From positions 2,356,001 to 2,420,000 of the forward strand of contig NZ_CP025012.1 of assembly GCF_002953715.1 (NCBI RefSeq): a DNA stretch of 64,000 nucleotides, written 5' to 3'. The notes under the pieces were generated by a model. The model was not told the origin of the DNA and did not search any database. It saw only the letters and a list, made by a program, of their open reading frames with translations. This document shows, piece by piece, positions 43,923 to 53,663 of the stretch. The stretch comes from Rhizobium leguminosarum (GTDB taxonomy: Bacteria; Pseudomonadota; Alphaproteobacteria; Rhizobiales; Rhizobiaceae). Each line of letters begins with the position of its first letter. Within the stretch, counting starts at the first letter, position 1. A program made the position numbers and the translations under genes.

Positions 43923-44602
43923 TCCGCCCCTCCTCCGATGCGGCCGAGTTGATCGCGCATCTCGAAACGCTGCGCTCGGAGGAGAATGTTGCAGGCATGG
44001 TGCGCTTCGGCATCGTCACCGGTCGCGCCCTCGGTATATCCAATCCCGATATCAGGGCGGTCGCCAGACTGGCGAAGAAGGATCACGGCAGGGCAATGCA
44101 GCTATGGCGAAGCGATATCCGCGAAGCCCGCCTGCTCGCCCTCTACACAGCCGAGCCGAAGCGGTTGACGACGGAAGAAGCCCGAAATTGGGCCGATGAT
44201 TTCAACTCCTGGGAGATCGTCGATTGCGCCGCCGATCTCTTCGTTGAAGCCCGGCTGGATGAGCTCATCTCAGACTTCGCCGCCGACGAGCGTGAATTTA
44301 TCAGGCGCACCGCCTTCGCCATGATTGCCGGTGCCGCGGTTCACTTGAAGAAGGAACCTGATGCGACCATCCTCGCTTGGTTGCCGCTGATCGACGCCCA
44401 TGCCGGCGACCCGCGAAACTTCGTGCGCAAGGCGGTCAACTGGGCGCTGCGCAGCATCGGCAAGCGCAATCTCGCCTGCCATGCGCCGGCGCTGGCGCTC
44501 GCAAAGGCCCTGGCGGAAAGCCCTGACCAAACCGCCCGCTGGATCGGCAAGGATGCCGTCACGGAGCTGGCCGGCGAAAAACTGTTGGCACGGTTGAGAT
44601 AA
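43919..44602 (+). CDS. DNA alkylation repair protein (AlkD-like HEAT repeats)
   Basis: A 227-residue all-helical protein of the AlkD family, glycosylases that remove N3- and N7-alkylated purines using HEAT-like repeats. Seen motifs are RLAKKDHGRAMQLWRSDIREARLLAL, NSWEIVDCAADLF, and DPRNFVRKAVNWALRSIGKRN, the usual DNA-contact helices with the WALR segment. The ATG overlaps the dehydrogenase stop. Why a dehydrogenase is coupled to it is not obvious. The minus-strand LysR gene ends 38 bases beyond. Confidence 0.9.
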   Translation: MIRPSSDAAELIAHLETLRSEENVAGMVRFGIVTGRALGISNPDIRAVARLAKKDHGRAMQLWRSDIREARLLALYTAEPKRLTTEEARNWADDFNSWEIVDCAADLFVEARLDELISDFAADEREFIRRTAFAMIAGAAVHLKKEPDATILAWLPLIDAHAGDPRNFVRKAVNWALRSIGKRNLACHAPALALAKALAESPDQTARWIGKDAVTELAGEKLLARLR

Positions 44603-44639
44603 GGCGAATGTCGGCTCGAATAAGACGCGTCGCTGTAAG

Positions 44640-45536
44640 TCAATGCTGTTTGGATTTTTCGACCAGGAAATCGATCAGGACCCGCACCGCCGGCGGCATG
44701 CCCCTGGCTGTCGTGAAGACGATGTAGAATTGGCTCTCCTCCGACTGCCATTCAGGCAGCACCCGCACCAGCTTGCCAGCCTGGAGATCGGCCTCGCAGG
44801 CACTTTCGAGCAAAAGCCCGAAGCCGAGGCCGGCACGGGCCGCGTCGAGGATAGCGGTCATGCTGCGGCAGGTGAGCCGTGGCTGATGCCGAATCACCTG
44901 TTTGGTGTCATTCGGACCGACCAGTTCCCAGGTGTGGAACGACACCCATGACGTCATTGCCAGCGTCGGCAGGTCGGCGAGTTCGTCCACGCAATTCAAG
45001 GTGCCGGTACGCTGGACGAGCGACGGACTTGCGACCAGGATACGCCTGATACGGTCGAGCTTGCGCATCGTCAGACTCGTCTGCGTCTCCGGCTCGTTGG
45101 TCGCCCTCACTTCGAGGTCGATTCGTTCGTTGATGAGGTCGGCGCGCCGGTCGGAGCCGATGATCTGCAGCTTGATCTTCGGATAACGTTCCAGGAATTC
45201 GGGCAGGATTCCCCCGACCGAGATGTCGACGAGGCCGAGCGGGCAGCCCATCCGCACCACACCTAGCGGGTCGGACTGAGCCTCGCTGACGATCGATTTG
45301 GCGCGATCGGCCTCCTGCAGGATGGTCTGGCATCTTTCGTAGAAAGCCTGGCCGATCTCAGTCACCCGGAAGTGACGGGTCGAGCGTTCTATGAGCCTTG
45401 CGCCAAGCCCTTCCTCAAGCCGGCTCACCCGCCTGCTGAGTTTCGAACGTGGTATTTTGAGATCGCGACTTGCAGAAGCGAAACCGCCGCTGGAGACGAC
45501 TGCGGCGAAATAATAGTAGTCGTTGAGATCGTCCAT
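44640..45536 (-). CDS. LysR-family transcriptional regulator
   Basis: A 298-residue regulator: MDDLNDYYYFAAVVSSGGFA leads into the helix-turn-helix (ASRDLKIPRSKLSRRVSRLE), followed by the effector-binding domain. The sequence resembles LysR proteins of the DsdC/AaeR-like group found near redox enzymes, but none is divergent here. It converges on the AlkD gene, and its promoter faces the long gap before the porin. The target is unknown. Confidence 0.92.
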   Translation of the reverse strand: MDDLNDYYYFAAVVSSGGFASASRDLKIPRSKLSRRVSRLEEGLGARLIERSTRHFRVTEIGQAFYERCQTILQEADRAKSIVSEAQSDPLGVVRMGCPLGLVDISVGGILPEFLERYPKIKLQIIGSDRRADLINERIDLEVRATNEPETQTSLTMRKLDRIRRILVASPSLVQRTGTLNCVDELADLPTLAMTSWVSFHTWELVGPNDTKQVIRHQPRLTCRSMTAILDAARAGLGFGLLLESACEADLQAGKLVRVLPEWQSEESQFYIVFTTARGMPPAVRVLIDFLVEKSKQH

Positions 45537-45986
45537 AAGAACAAGCTATCCGAGAGTAAGAATGAATGCCGGCCCCAGCAAGGGTTGTATCCTCTCTCCC
45601 GAAAAGCTGTGATCACATTGTCGGCATTGGATTTTCTTTTCGCGACCTGATGCGACAAAGCCAGCCGACGCCGCATAGGAAGACGGACTAACAGCCATCC
45701 GCTCGATAATTCTATCGGTGGATCGAGCTCGTTTGAAAGATTGAAAAACGGGGTGCCTCAAGAGGCGAGGCTGACAGATGCCGACGTGCGATACGCAACG
45801 TAGCGGTTCGGCTCACCTGATAAGGCGACCCTGAAAGACTGCCTTGAAGACGGCGCTTCAAAAACGCTGCAAGGACGGTCCGGCAGGGAAGACCGGACCC
45901 GTCCCCGTAGCTGATCGGAGGTCACTCGGATCAGAAACTGATTTAAGTGCTCCCGGTCCGAAGACCGGGAGCATCCACCAAGTGGA
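45537..45986. other. Intergenic region before the porin 3' end
   Basis: About 450 bases with no supportable gene. The LysR promoter must be at its left end. It contains a small hairpin GGTCCGG/CCGGACC (45877-45899) and the terminator-like hairpin at 45948. Short frames here lack ribosome sites and family likeness. Confidence 0.55.
45948..45973 (-). terminator. Terminator-like hairpin after the porin gene
   Basis: TGCTCCCGGTC and GACCGGGAGCA pair perfectly over a CGAA tetraloop, 14 bases past the porin stop. It is stable, with no long T run; it likely ends or protects the abundant porin mRNA. Confidence 0.7.
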
Positions 45987-47009
45987 TTAGAACGAACGCT
46001 GCAGACGGAAGTAGCCCGTCGTGGAGTCGTCGCCATCATCCGGATCGAGGTACTGAACCGAAGCCTTGGCGTAGAAGTTGTCGACGATCTGGTAATCAAC
46101 CGTCAGACCGACCTTCCAGGCATCGCCGAGACCGTCGAAGTCATCCGGAACGGCCTTGTCGCCGCCGAAGTAGTTGCCGTAGTACTGAACGGCCGGGGTG
46201 ATCTTGAGCTTGTCGGTTGCCTTGATAGCGTATTCGGCAGCAACAGCCCATTCAGCCGTCGAGTAGTAGGAGTTCGGGCCGGTGGAGTATACGCCGGCGA
46301 GGCCGAGCGTACCGGGACCGATGTCAACCGTACCCATTGCACGGACAGCACCGTCTTCGTTGTCGACGTCGTAGCCGGCGGTGACCTGGTAGCTGAACGC
46401 ACCAGCAGTGCCGCCGAGACCGACTGCAACACCAACGTTGTTGGCTTCTTCGTCAGCCTTGTAAACGCCATCTTCCAGTTCGTCGACGCTGATGCCAGCG
46501 TAGAAGGTGCCGCTTTCATACTGATAGCGGAGGGAGTTGTGCAGCGTTACAACCGAACCGATATCGTCGGTTTCGCCGGAGAGGCCATCGTCCCACCAGC
46601 TGTAGAACAGACCGGCGCGGAAGCCCGCGACGTCGAGGTAGGCGGAGTCGAGAATGGCGTCCTGATCGGTGGCGTTGTCAGCATTGAACTGCATGACGAT
46701 GACGCCGGTCAGCGGACCATATTCGGTGTCGCTCTTGGCCGTGAACTGAACCTGACCGCGGGTGACGGCATCCCAGTCCGAATCGCCGCCGACATCTTCG
46801 CCAACGTTGACCTGGAAACGGATGTAGCCTTCGATCTTGAGGCAGGTTTCGGTGCCCGGGATGTAGAAGTAGCCGGTGCCGTAAGCGTCGCAGACGCGAA
46901 CATATTCAACCGGTTCCGGCTCAGCAGCAACAATAGCGTCAGCTGCAAGAACCGGCGTCGATGCAGCAAATGCTGCTGCTGATGCAAGCAAAACCATTCT
47001 GATGTTCAT
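45987..47009 (-). CDS. ropA: RopA-type outer membrane porin
   Basis: A 340-residue porin of the alphaproteobacterial family (PF02530). The signal peptide is MNIRMVLLASAAAFAASTPVLA. The mature barrel starts with the family hallmark VRVCDAYGTGYFYIPGTETCLKIEGYIRFQ and closes with a C-terminal Phe (YFRLQRSF) needed for outer-membrane insertion. The two Cys at about 40 and 55 are conserved in the family. Codon use is strongly biased, as expected for an abundant protein. AAAGGAATGG precedes the start region. Several ropA paralogues exist in rhizobia, so the exact copy is uncertain. Confidence 0.93.
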   Translation of the reverse strand: MNIRMVLLASAAAFAASTPVLAADAIVAAEPEPVEYVRVCDAYGTGYFYIPGTETCLKIEGYIRFQVNVGEDVGGDSDWDAVTRGQVQFTAKSDTEYGPLTGVIVMQFNADNATDQDAILDSAYLDVAGFRAGLFYSWWDDGLSGETDDIGSVVTLHNSLRYQYESGTFYAGISVDELEDGVYKADEEANNVGVAVGLGGTAGAFSYQVTAGYDVDNEDGAVRAMGTVDIGPGTLGLAGVYSTGPNSYYSTAEWAVAAEYAIKATDKLKITPAVQYYGNYFGGDKAVPDDFDGLGDAWKVGLTVDYQIVDNFYAKASVQYLDPDDGDDSTTGYFRLQRSF

Positions 47010-47726
47010 TTACCAATCCATTCCTTTGTCGATCGGGGCTGGCTTCAGATCGGGTAGTCGATTTGAAGCCGGCCCAGTTTGAACAGCCATCTCGGCGTGC
47101 GGATCGATCGAACCGCCAAACCGTCATCACATACAAGGCCCTATCAAGCAATTCTCGATACACGCCAGATGGGTTCCCATGGCCAACTTTCCCCGGCAAC
47201 GTGATTTTTATACAACAATTTCAAATATTTATACGAAAGACATGCCAAACGGCTCCGCGACGGAAATCTTCCATCGCAAGCCGCAAACGCTACACCCCTT
47301 TGTCAAATTCTCCACCGTTCGACCCCCGTCGAACATGCTGGTGAAGTGCATAAATTCTACCGCCGGCTAATGAGCACAAACAAGGTGGCGGCTTAGAACA
47401 TAGTGTCCTGAATTCGATACCAATGAGACGAAATTATGACATATCGCCCATTGGTTCCATCGAACATAACCCGGGAATCCTTACCAGGCTATTCATTTTT
47501 CTAGGAATTTTGGTCGATTTGAGCGTTTTTTCGCTATTTTTAAGGCTTTTTTGCAATAGCAGATCGCACATGCCTAAACTCGACCTTGCCGAACCGGCAA
47601 TCCCACATGCGGCCAGAGTGTCACCCGCCGCCGCCAACGGGCATATCCCCGCTCAGACTCACGCCTGGTCCCGGCCACTCGCTGGACTTTGCATTATCGT
47701 GCGCGGTCACGGCCGCACGCTTGATC
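47010..47726. other. Long AT-rich region upstream of ropA
   Basis: About 717 bases without a convincing gene, clearly more AT-rich than the surroundings. It ends with runs such as GCGTTTTTTCGC and AAGGCTTTTTTGC near 47521-47555. It faces the 3' end of the Lrp gene on one side and drives ropA on the other. Such long leaders of porins often carry binding sites for several regulators or an sRNA gene; none can be assigned. Confidence 0.5.
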
Positions 47727-48215
47727 TCAATCCTCGTTGGATTTGGCATTGTCGAGAATCATGTAGTCGAGCGGCAGCTGCGTCGAATACTTGATCTGCT
47801 CCATCGCAAAGGCGGAGGAAACGTCGCGAATCTCGATCTTGGCGATCATCCGCTTATAAAAGGCGTCATAGGCGGCAATATCGGGCACGACGACTCGCAA
47901 GAGATAATCGACATCCCCGCTCATCCGGTAGAATTCAACCACTTCGGGGAATTCGGCGACGACCTCGGAAAAGCGGCGCAGCCATTCGATCGAATGGGTG
48001 GCAGTGCGAATCGACACGAAGACGGTGACCTTGGTGTTGACCTTCTCCGGATCGAGGATGGCGACTCGGCGCTTGATGACGCCGTCTTCTTCCATCTTCT
48101 GGATGCGCCGCCAGCATGGCGTGGTCGAAAGCCCCACTTTCTTGGCGAGATCGGCAACGGCAAGCGTCGAATCCTCTTGCAGAAGACGCAGTATTTTTCG
48201 GTCGAGGCGGTCCAT
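47727..48215 (-). CDS. Lrp/AsnC-family transcriptional regulator
   Basis: A 162-residue regulator: helix-turn-helix LAVADLAKKVGLSTTPCWRRIQKME (residues 18-42) and the RAM ligand domain with YRMSGDVDYLLRVVVPDI near 100. The RIQKMEEDGVIKRRVAILD linker is typical of amino-acid-responsive Lrp proteins. AAAGGA is five bases before a GTG at 48221 and eleven before the ATG at 48215, so either start is possible. The amino acid sensed and targets are unknown. Confidence 0.92.
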   Translation of the reverse strand: MDRLDRKILRLLQEDSTLAVADLAKKVGLSTTPCWRRIQKMEEDGVIKRRVAILDPEKVNTKVTVFVSIRTATHSIEWLRRFSEVVAEFPEVVEFYRMSGDVDYLLRVVVPDIAAYDAFYKRMIAKIEIRDVSSAFAMEQIKYSTQLPLDYMILDNAKSNED

Positions 48216-48284
48216 GCGCACAACAGTCCTTTCGAATTATTTTCTTTGTATAACTCGATTCCGCGCAACTAAAAGAATTTTGTT

Positions 48285-48917
48285 TCAGGAAAGCAGCATT
48301 TTCGTCCGTTCCTGCAAGACCGGGAGCAATTCTTTCTCGAACCAGGGATTGCGCTTCAGCCAGCCGCTGTTGCGCCAGCTCGGATGCGGCAGCGGCAACA
48401 CCGCCGGCGATCGGTTGGACAGAAGACAGTCACGCCATGCCCGCACCGTCTCGGTCATATTGTCCCGCCTTTCACCGGTCATATGCCAAGCCTGCGCATA
48501 TTGGCCGATGACCAGCACCAGTTCGATCTGTGGCATTGCCGAGATCACCCTTTGTCGCCAGAACGGCGCGCATTCGCGCCGCGGCGGCAGATCCGCACCC
48601 TTGCCGTCGTAGCCAGGAAAGCAGAAGCCCATCGGCACGATGGCGAATCGGTCGCGGTCGTAGAAGCTTGCCCTTTCAACGCCAAGCCATGACCGCAGCC
48701 GGTCGCCCGAGGCATCGTCGAACGGCAGCCCGCTCTCATGCACCCGAAGCCCGGGCGCCTGCCCGGCGATCAGGATGCGTGCAATCGACGAGATCACGGC
48801 CACCGGCCGCGGCTCGTGCGGCAGCCGCTGTTCGAGGCCTCTTGCCGGTGCGTCTCGACAGATGCGACAGGAGGCGATCTCCCGCCGCAGCGTCTCCAGC
48901 ATGGCTTCGTCGGTCAT
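48285..48917 (-). CDS. Uracil-DNA glycosylase family protein
   Basis: A 210-residue protein of the UDG superfamily (COG1573-like). The N-terminal CRIC (Cys17, Cys20) may be part of a Fe-S site. Motif A is IAGQAPGLRVHESGLPFDD (residues 50-68) and motif B is LPHPSWRN near 180, with IGQYAQAWH between. These enzymes excise uracil from DNA, but some members have other roles. The start at 48917 follows GGAGTAAAGTC. The nuclease gene ends four bases upstream, so the two are co-transcribed. The longer open frame is nuclease sequence in another frame. Confidence 0.85.
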   Translation of the reverse strand: MTDEAMLETLRREIASCRICRDAPARGLEQRLPHEPRPVAVISSIARILIAGQAPGLRVHESGLPFDDASGDRLRSWLGVERASFYDRDRFAIVPMGFCFPGYDGKGADLPPRRECAPFWRQRVISAMPQIELVLVIGQYAQAWHMTGERRDNMTETVRAWRDCLLSNRSPAVLPLPHPSWRNSGWLKRNPWFEKELLPVLQERTKMLLS

Positions 48918-48921
48918 GACT

Positions 48922-49479
48922 TTACTCCCATCCGACGATCTGCCCGACAAAGCGCAGAGCGCCGTCGAAACCGGAACTCTGGCGCGCATGGTCGCGCACA
49001 TCGCGCGGACGCTCGAAAGTCCCGGCCCAGAGCCCCGCCTTTTGAGCCTTCGCCTCGGCCTCCTCCTTGTCATAACCGCCATAGGAGATGGCCATGCCTC
49101 GGCGCACCATGGCGGCATTGATGTCGCCGCCCGCCCCGCTCCGGCAGATGACCAGCAGCCTATCGTAGCGGTCGCGCCGGCTGCCCTGACAAAGCGTTCC
49201 GGATGCCAGCACCATGCCCTGCAGCGCCTCGCGCGCCGCACGCCCGCAGGCCCAGGCCTTCCCCGCCCGCTCGCAGCTCTGGTTGAGCTCCGGTGCATCT
49301 ATGCCTTCGAGGCGCAACCGTTCATCTCCCAATGCCAGACTGTCGCCGTCGGCAGCATGAAATGCGCCGGCATGCTCGATTTTTGCTGCATCGTTGAACT
49401 TGGCGGCGATCAGCGCCACGAGCGCCAGCAGGGCAAAAGCGGTCACGCCGTCGCGAATCAGGCGCAGGCCCCGTGTCAC
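48922..49479 (-). CDS. Membrane-anchored thermonuclease-like protein
   Basis: A 185-residue staphylococcal-nuclease-fold protein behind one N-terminal helix (TAFALLALVALIAAKF). The catalytic pattern is present: HAADGDSL, RLEGIDAPELNQ with the Arg-Asp-Glu set, and RDRYDRLLVIC with the second Arg. Four extra Cys suggest disulfides, so it probably acts in the periplasm. The GTG start is supported by AAGGAGGCGAAAGC. It is followed by the uracil-DNA glycosylase gene four bases later. Confidence 0.88.
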   Translation of the reverse strand: MTRGLRLIRDGVTAFALLALVALIAAKFNDAAKIEHAGAFHAADGDSLALGDERLRLEGIDAPELNQSCERAGKAWACGRAAREALQGMVLASGTLCQGSRRDRYDRLLVICRSGAGGDINAAMVRRGMAISYGGYDKEEAEAKAQKAGLWAGTFERPRDVRDHARQSSGFDGALRFVGQIVGWE

Positions 49480-49585
49480 GCTTTCGCCTCCTTAAAAAAC
49501 AAATCCTTGGCAAAGATGGCAAACATCTTCTTAAGAATTGCCGGTTAAGCTCTTATCCACCCTGGGATGAAGTTTCAACGTGCAC

Positions 49586-51121
49586 ATGAGTACCGGCGTA
49601 AGCACATCGACCGACAAGATCATCGTCGACAGGTCGCGCAGCCACCGCAACAAGGCCGTTTCCAAGGCCGTGCGGCAGACGCGCGAACGTCTTCAGTCCG
49701 GTCATGCGTCAAATTCCTCCTTCGATCGTGACGTGCTCAACATGTATGTGGCATCGGTGCTGCAGGGCGCGACGATCATGCCGCTCTTCGTCGTCATCAT
49801 CACCGCACTTGGCGTCTATTTCACCCAGAATACGCAATTGCTCTTCTGGGCGCTGCTGACGCTCACCTGTCATACCGGCAATATCCTGCTGGCGCGGCGC
49901 GCGCGCCGCCAGGAAATCACCTCCGAGAACGCCCGCAAATGGCGCCGCCTGCTGCTGCTCGGCCAGTTCCTGCTCGGCTGCTGCTGGGCCGTCTTCGCAC
50001 TGCAGGGCTGCGACACCTGCGAGCCGTCGAGCTTCATTCTCTATAAGGGCGCGACGCTGCTGATCGCGCTCTCCGTCACGGCCATGTCGAACTTCATGCT
50101 GACGCCCGCCGTGCTCGCCGCCTTCTCGCCCGCGGTCCTGGCGCTCGCCGCCAAGAGCGGCCTGTCACGGGACCTCCTCGAAATCAGCCTGACGGGGGCC
50201 TTCACCACCACCCTTGTCTTCTTCAATTATATCAGCGACCGGCTCTTCAAGTCGAACCTCAGGATCCTCTCCTACCAGTCCGAGAAAGACGACCTGATCG
50301 CCGAGCTTGAGGTGGCGAAATCGATGTCGGACGAGGCTCGCCGCCGCGCCGAAGAGGCAAACCTCGCCAAATCCCGCTTCCTTGCCTCCATGTCGCATGA
50401 ACTTAGAACCCCGCTCAACGCCATCCTCGGCTTTTCCGAGGTGATGTCGGCCGAAGTCATGGGGCCGCTCGCCAATCCGACCTACAAGGAATATGCCGGC
50501 GATATCCACCGCTCCGGCCAGCATCTGCTCGATCTCATCAACGAGATCCTCGACCTGTCGCGCATCGAGGCCGGCAAATACGAGCTGAGCGAGGAGGCGA
50601 TTTCGCTGCTCGATATCACCGAAGATTGCATCGGCATGGTCCAGCTGCGCGCCCGCGCCAAGAACATTGCCATTTCGGACCAATTCGAGCGGCAGCTGCC
50701 GGCCATCTGGGCCGACGAGAAGTCGATGCGCCAGGTGGTGCTCAACCTTCTCTCCAATGCCGTCAAGTTCACGCCGCAGGGCGGCGAGATCCACGTCAAG
50801 GTCGGCTGGACAGCTGGCGGCGGACAGTACATCTCGATCAAGGACAACGGCCCGGGCATTCCAGAAGAAGAGATTCCCGTCGTCCTGTCGGCCTTTGGCC
50901 AGGGCTCGATCGCCATCAAGAGTGCCGAACAGGGTACCGGCCTCGGCCTGCCGATCGTCCAGGCGATCCTTGCCAAGCATGACGGGCAGTTCCTGCTGAA
51001 ATCGAAGCTGCGCGAGGGCACCGAGGTCATCGCCATCCTGCCTGCCAAGCGCGTGCTCCAGAGCCTGCCGGCCGTCGAGGAGGCTCAGGCCGTCGCGCGC
51101 AAGCGCAAGAGTTTTGCCTGA
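49586..51121 (+). CDS. PleC/DivJ-family sensor histidine kinase
   Basis: A 511-residue kinase (a GTG two codons upstream at 49580 is also possible). Residues 50-220 hold about six hydrophobic helices in three pairs. A short coiled coil (RRRAEEANLAKSRFLA) leads to the HisKA domain with His at about 271 in SMSHELRTPLNAILGFSEVM. The catalytic domain has NLLSNAVKFTPQGGE, DNGPGIPEEE and GTGLGLPIVQAIL. This DHp sequence is that of the PleC/DivJ/PdhS group, which phosphorylates DivK-type regulators in the alphaproteobacterial cell cycle. Which paralogue it is cannot be decided here. Confidence 0.88.
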   Translation: MSTGVSTSTDKIIVDRSRSHRNKAVSKAVRQTRERLQSGHASNSSFDRDVLNMYVASVLQGATIMPLFVVIITALGVYFTQNTQLLFWALLTLTCHTGNILLARRARRQEITSENARKWRRLLLLGQFLLGCCWAVFALQGCDTCEPSSFILYKGATLLIALSVTAMSNFMLTPAVLAAFSPAVLALAAKSGLSRDLLEISLTGAFTTTLVFFNYISDRLFKSNLRILSYQSEKDDLIAELEVAKSMSDEARRRAEEANLAKSRFLASMSHELRTPLNAILGFSEVMSAEVMGPLANPTYKEYAGDIHRSGQHLLDLINEILDLSRIEAGKYELSEEAISLLDITEDCIGMVQLRARAKNIAISDQFERQLPAIWADEKSMRQVVLNLLSNAVKFTPQGGEIHVKVGWTAGGGQYISIKDNGPGIPEEEIPVVLSAFGQGSIAIKSAEQGTGLGLPIVQAILAKHDGQFLLKSKLREGTEVIAILPAKRVLQSLPAVEEAQAVARKRKSFA

Positions 51122-51160
51122 TTCAGCATCCGGATGACTTCAGGCCGATCCAGCGTGAAA

Positions 51161-51550
51161 TCATCCGGATCCAAAGAACAGGTGCTTGCCGAGGACGAAG
51201 CCGAGATAGAGGCAGCAGGCGGCAATCATGCAGGTTACCGCGAAGGAGCCGAGATCCTTGGCATGTTTGCCGACGATCGAAATCTCCGGCGAAATCCGAT
51301 CGATCACCTCTTCAACGGCGGTATTCATCGCCTCCATCGAAAACAGCCCGAGAAACAGAAGCACGGCGACGACAATCTCGCCTGCAGTCGCTCCCACCAA
51401 CGCCAGCGCCGCGATCGAAACGACGAAGAAACCGAGTTCCTGGCGGAAGGCCGCCTCTTTCAGCACCCGCAGAAAGCCCGCCCAAGAATAGCTAGCGGCG
51501 GCGATGAAATGCCGAAGTCCGGTCTCTTTCGTCACCGCAGGCTTCGTCAA
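51161..51550 (-). CDS. dgkA: Diacylglycerol kinase
   Basis: DgkA phosphorylates diacylglycerol from membrane-derived oligosaccharide or cyclic glucan modification, returning phosphatidate. The 129-residue protein has three helices, with family motifs RQELGFFVVS and the catalytic SMEAMNTAVEEVIDRISPE (Glu and Asn conserved). A TTG start at 51550 is chosen: GGAGAGGGC lies just before it, and it gives the normal length. The frame runs upstream into unrelated sequence. It sits between the PleC-like kinase and cobT. Confidence 0.87.
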   Translation of the reverse strand: MTKPAVTKETGLRHFIAAASYSWAGFLRVLKEAAFRQELGFFVVSIAALALVGATAGEIVVAVLLFLGLFSMEAMNTAVEEVIDRISPEISIVGKHAKDLGSFAVTCMIAACCLYLGFVLGKHLFFGSG

Positions 51551-51689
51551 GATGCCCTCTCCTCTTCCCGTTGCATCACAGACCGGGAGAGGCTTTGCCG
51601 TCTCCCTTTCGATGAGCGAATACGCAAATACCGAATCCACTTGGGCCGTGCAAGCGAACGCGTGCGGATCGACGGCGCCGACCGCGGCC

Positions 51690-52706
51690 TTAATGCTTAT
51701 TCGACACACCCGCTTGGGCGAAGGTCGCCATGCCGGAATGACAGGCGGCAGCCGCCTTGACGATACCGGCGGCAAGTGCGGCACCGGTGCCTTCGCCGAG
51801 TCGCATGCCGAGCGCCAGAAGCGGCGTCTTGCCGAGCATCTCGATTGCGCGAAGATGCCCGGGCTCGCCGGAGACATGGCCGATCAGGCAATGATCGAGC
51901 GCCGATGGATTGGCGGCCTTCAGGATCGCTGCCGCGGCGGTCGCGACATAACCGTCGATCAGCACCGGGATGCGCTCCATGCGGGCGGCAAGAATGGCGC
52001 CGGCCATCGCCGCGATCTCACGGCCGCCAAGCCGGCGCATGATCTCGAGCGGATCGTCGAGGTGGTCACCATGCAGCGCCACCGCTTTTTCCACCGCCGC
52101 GATCTTGCGCTCCAGCATCTCACCTTCCGAACCCGTGCCGGGTCCCACCCAGTCGCGCGCCGAGCCGCCGTAGAGCGCATAGTTGATCGCCGCCGCAATC
52201 GTCGTATTGCCGATGCCCATCTCGCCGATGCAGAGCAGGTCGGTGCCGCCGGCGATCGCCTCCATGCCGAAGGCCATGGTCGCGGCGCAATCGCGCTCGG
52301 AAAGCGCTGCCTCCTCGGTGATGTCACCGGTGGGATAATCGAGCGCCAGATCGAAGACTTTCAGTCCAAGATCATATGCGACACAGATTTGATTGATCGC
52401 AGCACCACCCGCTGCAAAGTTCTCGACCATCTGTTGCGTCACCGTTGGCGGAAAAGGTGTGATGCCTTGCTTGGTGACGCCGTGATTGCCGGCGAAGATC
52501 GCCACCAGCGGCCGGTTGACGGCAGGTGTGCGGCCCGTCCAGGCGGCAAGCCAGAAGGCGATCTCTTCGAGCCGTCCGAGCGCGCCCGGCGGCTTGGTCA
52601 GCTGCGCGTCACGCTCGCGCGCGGCCACCAGCGCGCGGGCATCGGGCCCCGGCAGGTCACGGAGCAGGGTACGGAAATCGTCGAACGGCAGGCCTGAAAC
52701 GCTCAT
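51690..52706 (-). CDS. cobT: Nicotinate-nucleotide--dimethylbenzimidazole phosphoribosyltransferase
   Basis: CobT (called CobU in Pseudomonas denitrificans usage) joins nicotinate mononucleotide and dimethylbenzimidazole to alpha-ribazole phosphate, the lower ligand of cobalamin. The 338-residue enzyme has [19 protein letters not shown] (residues 36-54), [30 protein letters not shown] and the catalytic Glu late in [12 protein letters not shown]. The start at 52706 is the family start; the frame continues upstream through antisense cobS sequence. It is divergent from cobS across 156 bases. Confidence 0.95.
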   Translation of the reverse strand: MSVSGLPFDDFRTLLRDLPGPDARALVAARERDAQLTKPPGALGRLEEIAFWLAAWTGRTPAVNRPLVAIFAGNHGVTKQGITPFPPTVTQQMVENFAAGGAAINQICVAYDLGLKVFDLALDYPTGDITEEAALSERDCAATMAFGMEAIAGGTDLLCIGEMGIGNTTIAAAINYALYGGSARDWVGPGTGSEGEMLERKIAAVEKAVALHGDHLDDPLEIMRRLGGREIAAMAGAILAARMERIPVLIDGYVATAAAAILKAANPSALDHCLIGHVSGEPGHLRAIEMLGKTPLLALGMRLGEGTGAALAAGIVKAAAACHSGMATFAQAGVSNKH

Positions 52707-52862
52707 CTGTGCGGTTTTCCTATGAATCCGGGTATTCTTGTTTTTTCCACGCAAATCAGCTTCTTTGCGGATGGCAACTCTCTTAAAGCGGGCGGACGAG
52801 GCGAACAACTCCAAAAGCGCAGCCGAGACCATAAGCCGAGACCTCCGGCAGAACGAAGCAGA

Positions 52863-53645
52863 ATGAAGATCAAGGACTATGCGGTCGATACCGCCCGCGC
52901 CGTCGCCTTCCTCAGCCGCATTCCCATGCCGCAATCGCTGTTCAAAGGCTATGACGGCAGGCTCGGCCCGCTGGTGCGCGCCTTTCCCTCCGCCGGCATC
53001 GTCATCGGCTTCATCCCTGCACTCGCCCTCCTCCTCCTTTTGGGGCTGCGTGCGGACCCGCTGATGGCAGCCCTGATCGCGCTTTCCATCCAGGTCTTCG
53101 TCACCGGCGCGCTGCACGAGGACGGCCTGGCCGATACGGCCGATGGGATCGGCGGCGGCAAGAGCCGCGAGCACAGCCTCCTCATCATGAAGGACAGCCG
53201 GATCGGCACCTATGGAGCGATAGCGCTGATCCTGTCCTTCGCGATCCGCGCAGCCGCGCTTGCCGCCATCGCCCGCCATTCCGCGCCGCTCGCTGCCGCA
53301 CTTGCCATTCCCGCTGTCGCGGCGCTGAGCCGCGGCGCCATCGCCTGGCACTGGCAGCGGTTGGCGCCGGCAAAGGCCGATGGCGTGGCCGCTTCGACCG
53401 GCCAGCCGGACGAGGCGGCGATGCAATTTGCGCTCGCCTCAGCCGGCCTCGTCGCAACGCTTCTGATCTGGCCGGCCTTCGGCCTGCGGCCGCTGGTCGC
53501 GAGCCTGCTCGCCACCGGCATCGCAGGGTTTGCCTTCACCGCATTCATCCGCCGCAAGCTCGCCGGCCACACCGGCGACACGCTGGGCGCAACGCAGCAA
53601 ATTTGCGAGATCGCTACCCTTTGCGCCCTTGCCACGGCTCTTTGA
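52863..53645 (+). CDS. cobS: Adenosylcobinamide-GDP ribazoletransferase
   Basis: CobS (CobV) is the membrane enzyme that joins adenosylcobinamide-GDP to alpha-ribazole, the last step of cobalamin assembly. The 260-residue protein has five or six helices and the metal-binding signature [18 protein letters not shown] near residue 80. LSRIPMP at the start is characteristic. The ATG at 52863 is the family start. It follows divergent cobT and precedes DUF1289 by 18 bases. No cobalamin riboswitch was found in the gap. Confidence 0.94.
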   Translation: MKIKDYAVDTARAVAFLSRIPMPQSLFKGYDGRLGPLVRAFPSAGIVIGFIPALALLLLLGLRADPLMAALIALSIQVFVTGALHEDGLADTADGIGGGKSREHSLLIMKDSRIGTYGAIALILSFAIRAAALAAIARHSAPLAAALAIPAVAALSRGAIAWHWQRLAPAKADGVAASTGQPDEAAMQFALASAGLVATLLIWPAFGLRPLVASLLATGIAGFAFTAFIRRKLAGHTGDTLGATQQICEIATLCALATAL

Positions 53646-53663
53646 AACTCCGATATATCCTCC

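Noticed and set aside
52707..52862. Cobalamin riboswitch between cobT and cobS
   Set aside because: I looked for the B12-box and its flanking stems and saw none in the 156-base gap.
52707..53426. N-terminal extension of cobT across cobS
   Set aside because: The sequence is antisense cobS; the CobT family begins at 52706.
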